From contig NZ_FONT01000005.1 in assembly GCF_900113025.1 (NCBI RefSeq), positions 124,001-188,000 of the forward strand: DNA of 64,000 bases, given 5' to 3'. Position 1 is the first letter of the stretch. The number at the start of each line of letters is the position of its first letter. This DNA is from Alteribacillus iranensis. GTDB taxonomy: Bacteria; Bacillota; Bacilli; Bacillales; Marinococcaceae. The notes beneath the pieces are model-generated. The model searched no databases. It saw only the letters and a list, made by a program, of their open reading frames with translations, and had not been told where the DNA came from. Of the stretch, positions 1 to 8,090 are shown one piece after another. The translations under genes and the position numbers were made by a program.

Positions 1-142
1 TAAACCAACTTTATAGTAGTGATTTCGACTCCTCTATACCCACGCCCCCTTCTTTTCAAACGTTAAAATTTTCCATAATTGATATACGTCAAAGTAACAC
101 AAGGTTTTCTCGCTCATAATGGAATTGAAAGGAGGGAGTTAC

Positions 143-304
143 ATGGATCATACCGTAAATGTCCCATGTACTTGTTATGAGGAAATTGAACGCATGGTCA
201 ATGAAGGAGGAAGAAGTCACGAATACATGCTACCGGATGTGAAGAACTTGAAACTGAATAGATCAACTATTAAAGGAGTGGATAATCATGTTGGTAATGA
301 TTAG
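143..304 (+). CDS. Small uncharacterised protein (53 aa)
   Basis: This is a short reading frame of unknown function. The ATG at 143 is preceded by AAAGGAGGG (128-136) at 6 nt spacing, so I prefer it to the in-frame ATG at 119. The product is soluble and charged, with a CTC near residue 9 to 11 and no membrane segment. It overlaps the start of the next gene (288) by 17 bases, so the two are probably co-transcribed and translationally coupled. I recognise no family. Confidence 0.5.
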   Translation: MDHTVNVPCTCYEEIERMVNEGGRSHEYMLPDVKNLKLNRSTIKGVDNHVGND

Positions 305-620
305 TGATGTGAATGCATTGGTGTGGATACTCGCTATTATTTCTGTTGTCATTTCCTTTATTCTTCGTCATAAGGTTCTGCTTCTTTCACAACTTTCAGC
401 TGTTATCGCTTTTTTCATTGTTTTATCTTCCGTTAGCTTGAACACTAGCCCTTTTATTTTGTTGATTCAAATCGTTATTTCCCTGTATGGACTTATTCAG
501 TATAAAAAAGCCGCAGATTACAATTACCAACTTGTGATGGAAAAAACTCACCAAGTTCCCCGTACTATCACCAGAAATGGTAACTTTGGAGATGAGCATC
601 ATAGATGGCGTTCCGCCTGA
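288..620 (+). CDS. Small membrane protein, unknown function (110 aa)
   Basis: The start ATG at 288 follows AAAGGAG (272-278) with a 9 nt gap. The first about 70 residues are strongly hydrophobic and form two or three membrane segments, separated by a short basic HRHK-like turn (FILRHK) that suggests an inside loop. The last 40 residues are polar and end in a His/Arg-rich tail, probably cytoplasmic. It overlaps the preceding small gene and forms a two-gene unit with it. No family was recognised. It could be a small envelope protein, but nothing in the context gives a role. Confidence 0.6.
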   Translation: MLVMISDVNALVWILAIISVVISFILRHKVLLLSQLSAVIAFFIVLSSVSLNTSPFILLIQIVISLYGLIQYKKAADYNYQLVMEKTHQVPRTITRNGNFGDEHHRWRSA

Positions 621-754
621 ATGTTATCAGACCTACTGAACGATTCTTCATTCTCATAGAAATAAACGGGTTCGCCTCGTGCGTAAACATTGCGGAAACA
701 ATGGAGAGCCAGGGGCATACCCGTTCAATGAATTTATTTGAATATATGTTTTGC

Positions 755-2344
755 TTATACCGGGTACACCGGATGCTTTCTTTGGGAGAAGGTAACATTC
801 TTGGTGGTATATACATTAAAGCGAGAGGTGAGCTCCTCTCGTAGCCGTTCACCACTCACTACCTCATCAACAATCATCTCAGATGCCAATCGATAAATAT
901 CAATGTTTTCTTTATATTCCTTTCTCTTCTTTTCAATAAATGCTTGCCTCTTTTCTTCGGGCAGAGAAGCAATTTTCTTTGCATATACTGCATTCACTGC
1001 AGCTTCTGGTCCCATGACAGCCACTTGTGCGGTTGGCAGTGCCAGGCAACAATCAGGTTCAAAGGCAGGACCAGCCATCGCATATAAACCAGCTCCATAT
1101 GCCTTCCTAACAATGACGGATATTTTTGGGACGGTCGCTTCCGACATAGCTGCTACCATTTTGGCTCCATGCCTGATTATCCCCTGTTTCTCCACGTGCG
1201 TGCCGATCATAAAACCGGGTACATCCACTAAAAATAATAAAGGTATATGAAAGGCATCACACAATGTGATAAATCGAGCGGCCTTATCCGCCGTATCCGG
1301 GAAAAGAACCCCGCCCTTTACGCTTGGTTGATTCGCCACGATTCCCACGACTCTCCCATTTATCCGTGATAAAGCAGTGATAATCTCGGGAGCAAACAAT
1401 GCTTTTATTTCAAACAAGCTATCTTCATCGATTATTCGTTCGATAAGCTCGTACATATTAAAGGGGCTGTTTTGATTTTGCGGAATAATGTCTTCTATGG
1501 TTTTTCCACGTGGAGTCGCTATAGCAGGATGTTGTGCTCCGCATTTTTTAGGCTGCTTTGTATAGTTGGCGGGCATGTATGTCATATAGTCTCGTGCTTT
1601 CTGTATCGCTTCTTCCTCATTCTGCACAAGAATATCACCACAGCCTGAGACCGAACAGTGCATCTTCGCCCCGCCCATCTCTTCAAGGCTTACTCTCTCT
1701 CCGATGACCATTTCAGCCATACGCGGGGACCCCAAATACATGGAAGCATTCCCTTCCGTCATAATAACAATGTCACAAAAAGCGGGGATATAAGCGCCAC
1801 CAGCAGCGGAAGGTCCGAATAAAATACACACTTGAGGTACTTGTCCAGACAGCTTGATTTGATTATGGAAAATCCGCCCCGCCCCTCTCCGTCCAGGAAA
1901 CATATCAATCTGGTCGGTGATACGCGCTCCTGCAGAATCAACTAAATACAAGAGTGGAATTTGTAACCTTTCAGCCTTCTCTTGAATACGTATCATTTTC
2001 TCCACCGTATGCGCTCCCCATGATCCTGCTTTAACAGTGGAGTCATTAGCAATAAAACAAACCGTTTGCTCATGTATTTTACCCGTTCCTGTGATTACAC
2101 CGTCTGCAGGCAATCCTTCCGCTGCCTCATTTGCGAACTTTCCATCTTCCGTTTCTATCCCATGATCAAGCAGGAGTCGCAGACGTTCACGAACAAACAA
2201 CTTATTTTTTTCCTTGTTTCTCTGATGATAGTTATGTGGTCCCCCTTGTGCAATACGAGCTGCCTTCCTCCTAAGGTCTTCTTCCCAGGTCAATCTAAAG
2301 TCCCCCTTCTTCTCTTCACACTTATATTCCGCCAATTCCTGCAT
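755..2344 (-). CDS. yngE: Acyl-CoA carboxylase carboxyltransferase subunit (YngE/MccB type)
   Basis: This is the carboxyltransferase beta-type subunit of a biotin-dependent acyl-CoA carboxylase, which moves carboxyl from carboxybiotin to an acyl-CoA. The protein is 529 aa, the usual length for methylcrotonyl/propionyl-CoA carboxylase beta chains. The N half shows DSAGARI and the glycine-rich PSAAGGAYIPAFCD stretch of the acyl-CoA site. The C half has VDVPGFMIG and the GAGLYAMAGPAF biotin-side motif. It is the last gene of the operon and overlaps the HMG-CoA lyase gene by 23 bases. That neighbour makes 3-methylcrotonyl-CoA the likely substrate (inference). No biotin carboxylase gene is present in the window. 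Propionyl-CoA specificity cannot be excluded. Confidence 0.9.
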   Translation of the reverse strand: MQELAEYKCEEKKGDFRLTWEEDLRRKAARIAQGGPHNYHQRNKEKNKLFVRERLRLLLDHGIETEDGKFANEAAEGLPADGVITGTGKIHEQTVCFIANDSTVKAGSWGAHTVEKMIRIQEKAERLQIPLLYLVDSAGARITDQIDMFPGRRGAGRIFHNQIKLSGQVPQVCILFGPSAAGGAYIPAFCDIVIMTEGNASMYLGSPRMAEMVIGERVSLEEMGGAKMHCSVSGCGDILVQNEEEAIQKARDYMTYMPANYTKQPKKCGAQHPAIATPRGKTIEDIIPQNQNSPFNMYELIERIIDEDSLFEIKALFAPEIITALSRINGRVVGIVANQPSVKGGVLFPDTADKAARFITLCDAFHIPLLFLVDVPGFMIGTHVEKQGIIRHGAKMVAAMSEATVPKISVIVRKAYGAGLYAMAGPAFEPDCCLALPTAQVAVMGPEAAVNAVYAKKIASLPEEKRQAFIEKKRKEYKENIDIYRLASEMIVDEVVSGERLREELTSRFNVYTTKNVTFSQRKHPVYPV

Positions 2345-3236
2345 TTCTCACTTTCAATATATTACTATCCAATGATCTGCCCAATTTCCTTTCAATAAAC
2401 GCGGCTGCTTCCCAAATTTTTTCTTCCCTCATCCCCGTTTGGATCCCCATCTGGTGTAAGAGATATAGTAATTCTTCCGTTGCCATATTTCCTGCTGCAC
2501 CGGGTGCATAAGGGCATCCTCCTAGTCCTCCGCATGAGCTGTCCAGTTTATGAATGCCCCTTTGTAAGGATGCAAGGCAATTAGCAGCTGCCATTCCGTA
2601 GGTGTTATGAAAGTGCATGGCGATTTTATCCGTAGTTACTTTTTTTAATAACACAGACAATAACTGGTCCACATGACGCGGACTTGCAGCTCCTACCGTA
2701 TCTCCGATAGACAGTTCGTCTACCCCCATCTCTAGTAAAGCACAAGCTACGGAGAGGACTTTATCTATTTCCACCTTCCCCTCATAGGGACACACAAAAG
2801 ACGTGGAGATATAACTTCTTATCGTTTTGTTTGCTTTTTTCCCTTCCTGAATAACTTCTTTCAGAACAGGGTAAGTCTCCTTAATAGTTTTATTAATATT
2901 CCTCTTATTATGGGTTTCGCTGGCAGACATAAACACAGACAATTCGTCCATCCCAGCTTCAATAGCTGCTTCCGCTCCTTTTCGATTAGGAACAAGGGCT
3001 GCAAAAGTAACGTCCTTCTTATGTTTTACTTTCGCAGCAGTTTCTTTGGCATCTTTCAGGGCTGGAATCCATTTTGGTGAGACAAAAGACGTAATTTCAA
3101 TGTAAGACGTTCCACTATCTATCAACTTTTCTATCCAAGCAACTTTATCATATGTTCGTATAAATGTATCCTCATTTTGCAAACCATCTCGGGGACCTAC
3201 TTCTCGTATACTCACATGATTAGGAAGATTTTTCAT
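2322..3236 (-). CDS. yngG: Hydroxymethylglutaryl-CoA lyase
   Basis: It cleaves 3-hydroxy-3-methylglutaryl-CoA to acetyl-CoA and acetoacetate, the last step of leucine/isovalerate breakdown. The TIM-barrel opening has VGPRDGLQ (catalytic Arg-Asp), then EITSFVSPKW, metal ligands in HFHNTYG, and the active-site loop GGLGGCPYAPGAAGN with its cysteine. I place the start at the ATG at 3236 (304 aa) because AGGTGAT lies just upstream, partly over the alternative GTG at 3245. The stop overlaps the carboxyltransferase gene, and the biotin carrier gene lies just upstream, so translation is tightly coupled. B. subtilis has the same order around yngG. Confidence 0.93.
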   Translation of the reverse strand: MKNLPNHVSIREVGPRDGLQNEDTFIRTYDKVAWIEKLIDSGTSYIEITSFVSPKWIPALKDAKETAAKVKHKKDVTFAALVPNRKGAEAAIEAGMDELSVFMSASETHNKRNINKTIKETYPVLKEVIQEGKKANKTIRSYISTSFVCPYEGKVEIDKVLSVACALLEMGVDELSIGDTVGAASPRHVDQLLSVLLKKVTTDKIAMHFHNTYGMAAANCLASLQRGIHKLDSSCGGLGGCPYAPGAAGNMATEELLYLLHQMGIQTGMREEKIWEAAAFIERKLGRSLDSNILKVRNAGIGGI

Positions 3237-3254
3237 TGTTATCACCTATTGTTT

Positions 3255-3467
3255 TTAATCTAGCTCTATGAGGTCTTCCCCTTCATTTATAAAATCTCCT
3301 TCCTCTCTAAACACCGTTTTCACGTTACCAGGATAGTCAGAAACGATAGGTATTTCCATTTTCATTGATTCTACGATAGCTACTTCCTCTCCCGCTTTCA
3401 CTTCGTCACCAGCTTTAACATGGATCTTCCATACGGTTCCGGTGATTGGAGTCCGAATAACTTCCAT
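3255..3467 (-). CDS. yngHB: Biotin carboxyl carrier protein (YngHB-like)
   Basis: This is a stand-alone biotinyl domain that shuttles carboxyl groups between a biotin carboxylase and the carboxyltransferase encoded two genes downstream. The 70 aa protein is a single barrel domain with the biotinylation motif ESMKM, Lys36 being the acceptor. The family usually has EAMKM. The ATG at 3467 is chosen over the frame start at 3503 because GGGAGGGG sits 5 nt before it. The gene follows the acyl-CoA dehydrogenase closely. In many species this domain is fused to the carboxylase. Here, as in B. subtilis YngHB, it is separate. Confidence 0.88.
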   Translation of the reverse strand: MEVIRTPITGTVWKIHVKAGDEVKAGEEVAIVESMKMEIPIVSDYPGNVKTVFREEGDFINEGEDLIELD

Positions 3468-3490
3468 CCTGTCCCCTCCCGTTTGCTTAT

Positions 3491-4639
3491 TTATTGCTCG
3501 CATCCGATACTTCTTGCTATGACGAGTCTTTGGATCTCTGAAGTACCTTCTCCAATTTCCATCAGTTTCGCATCTCGTAACATTCGCTCCACTTCATACT
3601 CTCTCATGTAGCCATATCCCCCGTGTATTTGAAGGGATTGGTTACAAGTACGAGTAGCCATTTCAGACGCAAATAATTTAGCAAATGCTGACTCTTTGCG
3701 ATACGGTTTCCCTTTATCCTTTAGCCAAGCGGCTTTCCACACCATATTCCGTGCCAATTCAATTTCTAATGCCATATCAGCAAGCTTAAATTGAATGGAC
3801 TGAAATTGAGATATCTTATTCCCGAATTGTTTTCGTTCATTTGCATAAGCTAGCGCCTTCTCATACGCTCCCTGCGCAATCCCTACAGCCAAAGCTCCAA
3901 TGGAGACCCTTCCTCCATCTAGCGTATGCAAAAACTGTTGAAGTCCTTCTCCTGGACTTCCCAAGATATTCTCTTGCGGTACACTTACATCTTCAAGTAT
4001 CAGCTCACAAGTATTAGAACCTCGCACCCCCATTTTTTCGTACGGACTTCTTATCGTAAAACCATCTGCATCCGTAGGGACAATGAAAGCAGATATGATA
4101 TTCTTACCGGTTGCTGTTTTTCCCGTAACTGCTGTAACAATGACCATGTCGGAATATTGAGCGTTTGTCGTCCAACTTTTTTCTCCATTAATTAGATAGC
4201 GACCATCTTTTAAAACTCCTTTTGTCTGCGTCCCTCCTGCATCCGATCCCGCATTCGGTTCAGTTAATCCAAAAGCGCCCAACCTTTTGCCACTCGTAAT
4301 AGGAACAAGAAAACGCTGCTTCTGTTCCTCTGTTCCAAAAGAAAACAATGGACTTGCTCCTAAAGAAACAGCAGCGGCATAGCTTAAACCTGTCCCACCA
4401 CATGCTTTTCCTATCTCTTCGACTGCTATCATATAAGAAATCGTGTCTCCTCCTGATCCGCCATATTTTTCTGGGAAAGGTAGACCAAGAAGACCTAATT
4501 GACCTATTTTTTTGAAGGTATCCTCCGGAAATTGACCTGTTCTATCTACTTCGATGGCATTAGGGGCTATTTCGTTGCGGGAAAACTCCCTTACCATTTC
4601 CCGAACCATCCGCTGCTCTTTCGTTAATTCAAAATCCAC
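3491..4639 (-). CDS. Acyl-CoA dehydrogenase (short/branched chain)
   Basis: This FAD enzyme introduces the alpha-beta double bond in an acyl-CoA, the first step of the operon pathway. At 382 aa it is full length. The ACAD signature GLTEPNAGSDAGG lies near residue 125 and the C-terminal signature QIHGGYGYMREYEVERMLRD near 340. The motif GEGTSEIQR near the C terminus carries a glutamate at the position used as catalytic base in short- and medium-chain dehydrogenases. Isovaleryl-CoA dehydrogenases usually lack Glu there. So an MmgC/YngJ-like enzyme for short or 2-methyl-branched acyl-CoA fits at least as well as isovaleryl-CoA dehydrogenase. It is the first gene of the operon, with AGGAGGGG upstream. 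Confidence 0.9.
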   Translation of the reverse strand: MDFELTKEQRMVREMVREFSRNEIAPNAIEVDRTGQFPEDTFKKIGQLGLLGLPFPEKYGGSGGDTISYMIAVEEIGKACGGTGLSYAAAVSLGASPLFSFGTEEQKQRFLVPITSGKRLGAFGLTEPNAGSDAGGTQTKGVLKDGRYLINGEKSWTTNAQYSDMVIVTAVTGKTATGKNIISAFIVPTDADGFTIRSPYEKMGVRGSNTCELILEDVSVPQENILGSPGEGLQQFLHTLDGGRVSIGALAVGIAQGAYEKALAYANERKQFGNKISQFQSIQFKLADMALEIELARNMVWKAAWLKDKGKPYRKESAFAKLFASEMATRTCNQSLQIHGGYGYMREYEVERMLRDAKLMEIGEGTSEIQRLVIARSIGCEQ

Positions 4640-4903
4640 CAGCCTCTCTCCCCTCCTAAGCCTGCACTAAATATAATGGCTTATTATCTATATATTCATC
4701 ACGAATAAAAACAATGCGTACAAGTATTGCATCATAATCAAAGCAAGTACGTACTTCCTCCGTTATTTACTGGAAACGATATTTGCGGTCAATACTCTAA
4801 TCCTCGGACCTCCGAAAAAGACTTCCTTCAGTCCGGACGGAATCAAGCCCGAGCCGATAACGATTAACGTTCGGTGTCGCTTCCAACATCATAAATAAAG
4901 AAA
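4640..4903. other. Intergenic region upstream of the acyl-CoA operon
   Basis: No gene is seen between the acyl-CoA dehydrogenase start and the terminator of the MOSC gene. The minus-strand promoter of the operon must lie here. AT-rich stretches around 4670-4740 are candidates, but I cannot assign a confident -35/-10 pair or an operator. Confidence 0.4.
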
Positions 4904-4937
4904 GAGACGGGCTGCTCTAAGTAAGCTAACCCGTCTC
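4904..4937 (-). terminator. Rho-independent terminator of the MOSC gene
   Basis: An 8-bp perfect stem, GAGACGGG (4904-4911) with CCCGTCTC (4930-4937), is followed on the minus strand by a T-rich tract (TTTCTTTATTTAT). It lies 4 bases past the stop of the minus-strand MOSC gene. Confidence 0.8.
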
Positions 4938-4940
4938 CTC

Positions 4941-5651
4941 TTAAGAATCATTCGGTCCGTATACTCTTTTTCTGATATCCTTACTTTTTCCTGTCTCCAC
5001 CCGATTCATCAATGTAACTCTCCATCTTCCAGCTAGATACTCACACGATGCCAGTTCTCTAGCCGCTTGTATATTATCCTTTTCTACGTGCATAACTTGA
5101 TTGCAACGTTCAATCGTCCATTGAGGATATGGGCGTTCTACAAGTGTAAGAGGTTGATCGGATTGCACAAAGCCCTCTTCTAACACTCGAAAATACCATC
5201 CCGTTCTCCCCGAGTTTTGTATATGCAAAGCCAGCTCTTTCATTTTAAAACGACGAGCAGGCTTCCAACATGGCTGCCTAGGTTGACAAACTTGGATCAC
5301 AGCCTCGCCAATATGATATGTATCACCAATGGCAACTTCTCTTTCTGTCTGGTTAGAAATAGAGAAATTTTCTCCCATTGCCCCTGGCCTCATGTCCGTC
5401 CGTTGAAGTTCGTCTTGCCAATCAACGTAATGTTCGGATGGATAAGCAAAAACAGCTTTCTCTTCCCCACCGTGATTTTTTAAATCAGCCTGACCATCAC
5501 CGTGTAAGTTTGTTCTTCCCAGCCATACTTGCCCTGTTACACACTCTTTAAAAATTCCACTTCTCCACTCGCGGTCCATAGGACGTTCTGCATCTTTTTT
5601 ACCTGTCGTTTTAGGTTTACCTATAAATATTTGTTTTAAATAAGGCGTCAT
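4941..5651 (-). CDS. MOSC domain protein (YiiM/YflK family)
   Basis: This cytoplasmic protein has a MOSC domain, the fold that ends molybdenum-cofactor sulfurases. The family is linked to molybdopterin-dependent reduction of N-hydroxylated compounds (YiiM/YcbX). The 236 aa chain shows HGGEEKAVFAYP near residue 60, MGENFS near 92 and the conserved cysteine motif VCQPRQPCWK near 120, followed by the YiiM-type C-terminal part (SGRTGWYFRVLEEG). It is a single-gene unit with its own terminator. Exact substrate unknown. Confidence 0.87.
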   Translation of the reverse strand: MTPYLKQIFIGKPKTTGKKDAERPMDREWRSGIFKECVTGQVWLGRTNLHGDGQADLKNHGGEEKAVFAYPSEHYVDWQDELQRTDMRPGAMGENFSISNQTEREVAIGDTYHIGEAVIQVCQPRQPCWKPARRFKMKELALHIQNSGRTGWYFRVLEEGFVQSDQPLTLVERPYPQWTIERCNQVMHVEKDNIQAARELASCEYLAGRWRVTLMNRVETGKSKDIRKRVYGPNDS

Positions 5652-5879
5652 GCCATCCCTCCTGCCGGTTCCCCAAATATATCCGCTATTTAACTGATTA
5701 TACCAAAGACGAAGATATGATTCATACTATTCTGTTAGCGCAGCTAAAAAAGTATTGGAGAGGTGTGGTCACAGGGCTTGTCGCTTCGAAAACCACCTCG
5801 TGAACTGGTTCCTGAATGCGGATAGAAGTATCCGTAAAAAGGGGGGTTCCTAACTTTCAGAAAATAACATGTAGACAGT

Positions 5880-6800
5880 TTAATAGTCTTTTTCTATCGT
5901 AGTAATTCTATTATACAGCTCCTGATTTATCGGGGTTGGCACTCCATATTTTTTTCCTAGCTTTAACACAGTACCCGAAAACAATTCTACTTCACTATGC
6001 CGTTTTGCTTCAACATCTTGAGCCATGGATGGTTTGCCGTGTGGACTCAGAGTACCTAACACCTTTAACCAATATGCTAAGTCTTCCACTGAAAGTTTTG
6101 TTCCTTCGACCTCTGTTAGTGCCATTACTTCTCTCATAGCCGCAATCATCATAGTCCGAGCCGGTCCTTCTTGTTGAATTTCGCCGTAATTACTTTTATA
6201 CACAGCAACCGTTTGATTCACTCCAACATTTACCATAAATTTTCCCCATTGGCGCTTTTTCATGTTAGTGTCTATTTCATAAGGGAAATCGGTGTTATCA
6301 AAAAAACGGGCAACGGTTTGTACTTTTTCTGACGGCTCCCCCGGTTCTTTATCTCCAAAACAAAGCATACCCATATTACTGTATATTACTTTATTACCTG
6401 CTTTCACAGTATCCATGCCTTGGGCGACACAATACAAGACGCGGTCCATGCCAAATTTCTCTCCAATGATTGATTCACTTGTCACTCCGTTTAAGGCAGA
6501 TAAAATAATAGTCTCGTCACCGATTTGATTTCTTACGGATTCCATGGCATCTTCCAGCCCTGAATATTTAACGGCAAATATAACTAAATCAGCTGGATCA
6601 TCTTCGTCTTCAGATGTTATATAATTAAATTGACAGCGTTCTCCATTGCAATAGATTTCATTATTTTGATACTTTTGAACACGTTCCGGATCAGCAACAA
6701 TTCTCAAGTGTTCGGAAGACATCTTTTTCGATAAATGATGACCGAACATGACTCCAAGCGCCCCTAGACCAATAATAGACACCTTATTTATCTCTTTCAT
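5880..6800 (-). CDS. 2-dehydropantoate 2-reductase family protein
   Basis: This is an NADPH-dependent reductase of the PanE/ApbA family, which reduces ketopantoate to pantoate for coenzyme A synthesis. The N terminus has the nucleotide motif GLGALG, followed by the mid-domain VKYSGLEDA. The catalytic region KKRQWGKFMVNVGVN supplies the usual Lys and Asn, and SEVELFSG supplies the substrate-binding Ser and Glu. The second in-frame ATG (6800, 306 aa) has better spacing from AAAGGA than the first (6809). Bacillaceae often carry several paralogues, and this one stands apart from panBCD, so its true substrate may differ. Confidence 0.85.
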   Translation of the reverse strand: MKEINKVSIIGLGALGVMFGHHLSKKMSSEHLRIVADPERVQKYQNNEIYCNGERCQFNYITSEDEDDPADLVIFAVKYSGLEDAMESVRNQIGDETIILSALNGVTSESIIGEKFGMDRVLYCVAQGMDTVKAGNKVIYSNMGMLCFGDKEPGEPSEKVQTVARFFDNTDFPYEIDTNMKKRQWGKFMVNVGVNQTVAVYKSNYGEIQQEGPARTMMIAAMREVMALTEVEGTKLSVEDLAYWLKVLGTLSPHGKPSMAQDVEAKRHSEVELFSGTVLKLGKKYGVPTPINQELYNRITTIEKDY

Positions 6801-6923
6801 TTGCTCCATTCCTTTCCATACCTCTTTTCACCTACATTTTCACAGAAAATCCACATGAATAGCAAGAGTAAAAGGACGATAAAATGGGTAAAATATATAC
6901 ATATATTACAAAGGATGATGAAA

Positions 6924-7088
6924 ATGAGACTTCATAACGAAAAAGGGAAGAACTTAATCATACAGCTCAATGAAGAAGAATTAGCCGTATTATCAGAGGC
7001 TATAGAGAAAGGTTGTCCGGATCCGAAGCTTCTTGCTGACTTGGATCATGTTTTCTTTGATTATTACCGTAAACGTCTTACAGATTAA
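6924..7088 (+). CDS. Small uncharacterised protein (54 aa)
   Basis: A short acidic/basic soluble protein. The open frame extends upstream, but AAGGA at 6911-6915 is placed 8 nt before the ATG at 6924, so I take that start; ATGs at 6915 and 6918 are too close to it. The sequence is mostly predicted helix (EEELAVLSEAIEKG, then DLDHVFFDYYRKRL). It is followed by a strong terminator (7166-7207), which supports real expression. No family recognised. Confidence 0.55.
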   Translation: MRLHNEKGKNLIIQLNEEELAVLSEAIEKGCPDPKLLADLDHVFFDYYRKRLTD

Positions 7089-7165
7089 GGAAAGTGGAAA
7101 CATCTTGTTCTCGAGCATGTAGCTCCATGAATGTTATACTTTCTCCTTTTTTAAGATAGATGAAA

Positions 7166-7207
7166 CCCTCAACGTTCTTTCATTAAGGATGTTGAGGGTT
7201 TCTTTTT
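7166..7207 (+). terminator. Terminator between convergent genes
   Basis: CCCTCAAC (7166-7173) pairs with GTTGAGGG (7191-7198), followed by TTTCTTTTTTT on the + strand. It ends the small + strand gene. The right arm overlaps the last codons of the convergent minus-strand membrane-protein gene (stop at 7183). Confidence 0.85.
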
Positions 7208-7767
7208 TTATGATTTTGAAGCCACATGAAAACTTTAGTGATTCCATAGGAGACCAGGAACATACCAATATAAAACAAGAATAAATGAAAAAAATTAATG
7301 CCATAAAACATATGGAAGTAGTGTAAATGAACCATAATTGGTTTTACAATGAAAGCAAGGATAGCAGCTGTAATAGTGGAAAGGATAAATATATTCTTGT
7401 TATGATTTAAAGTCCATTGAAAGACTAGCATATAGGTGATTGGCACCAATGAAGCATCCAAGGCAAAACTCGGGAGAAAAGGGACAACCTCATAAGGATA
7501 TTCCCATAGACCGTAACGGATCCCCGTTGAATTAACATACGCAAACCAAACATGATAATTGAACCCAAAAAAGCCGATAAGGAGCACTTTTCGTCTGTCG
7601 ATAGCAAAGAACAACACAATAAGAGGTATAATCGTCATCAAAACAATTATCCAAAATTGCCATGTATCCAACCCGGAAAATCGCTCCCAATACTCTGTCA
7701 TATGACTCGATAACTCTAAGTTGTTGGAACGCGCTTCTGCCAGCATCTCCTTTTGTTGCTCGGTCAT
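7183..7767 (-). CDS. CBO0543-family membrane protein
   Basis: This is an integral membrane protein of about 194 aa with a polar N-terminal helix followed by five hydrophobic segments. The motif GIRYGLWEYPYEVVPFLPSF after the second segment, followed by a further Asp and a run of aromatic residues, is typical of the CBO0543 family found in many Bacillaceae. The function is unknown. The ATG at 7767 is preferred to the GTG at 7776 because AGGTG lies 8 nt before it. The 3' end overlaps the terminator of the facing gene. Confidence 0.75.
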   Translation of the reverse strand: MTEQQKEMLAEARSNNLELSSHMTEYWERFSGLDTWQFWIIVLMTIIPLIVLFFAIDRRKVLLIGFFGFNYHVWFAYVNSTGIRYGLWEYPYEVVPFLPSFALDASLVPITYMLVFQWTLNHNKNIFILSTITAAILAFIVKPIMVHLHYFHMFYGINFFHLFLFYIGMFLVSYGITKVFMWLQNHKKRNPQHP

Positions 7768-7842
7768 TGTTAACACACCTATCCCGTCTCAAATAGCATG
7801 TTAGTAGCTTAACCAAACAACATTTATTTATTCCTTTCCACT

Positions 7843-8088
7843 TTAGAAAGGTAAATCATCGTCATTCACTTCAACTCTTCTATCATCATCTTTCGCGTTC
7901 TTTCCCTCATCCTCTTTTACAGCATCCATTCCTTCGATCTCAGCCGCTTCCTCATGGGTAATCCCATAGGGTACTCCATTAGACGTGTACCCTGCAATAA
8001 ACGCAAATGTTTCATCTGACGAGAAAAGCTGGTCTTCATTTTCATCCTTCGTTTGTTTACGTGATTTTTTTTTAAGTCGCTTCCCCAT
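7843..8088 (-). CDS. Small acidic protein, partner of the pRiA4b-like gene
   Basis: An 81 aa protein with a basic N terminus (GKRLKKKSRK), a central conserved-looking core FIAGYTSNGVPYGITHEE and a very acidic tail rich in Asp. The ATG at 8088 has AAGGTGG at 7 to 8 nt and starts 2 bases after the stop of the upstream gene, so translation is coupled. I do not know the function. The close pairing and the charge pattern suggest a protein that binds nucleic acid or the upstream product (inference). Confidence 0.65.
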   Translation of the reverse strand: MGKRLKKKSRKQTKDENEDQLFSSDETFAFIAGYTSNGVPYGITHEEAAEIEGMDAVKEDEGKNAKDDDRRVEVNDDDLPF

Positions 8089-8090
8089 TA

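Noticed and set aside
568-855. Minus-strand frame of 95 aa and the + strand frame 605-844
   Set aside because: They overlap the end of the carboxyltransferase gene or the small membrane gene, and have no ribosome binding site or protein-like composition.
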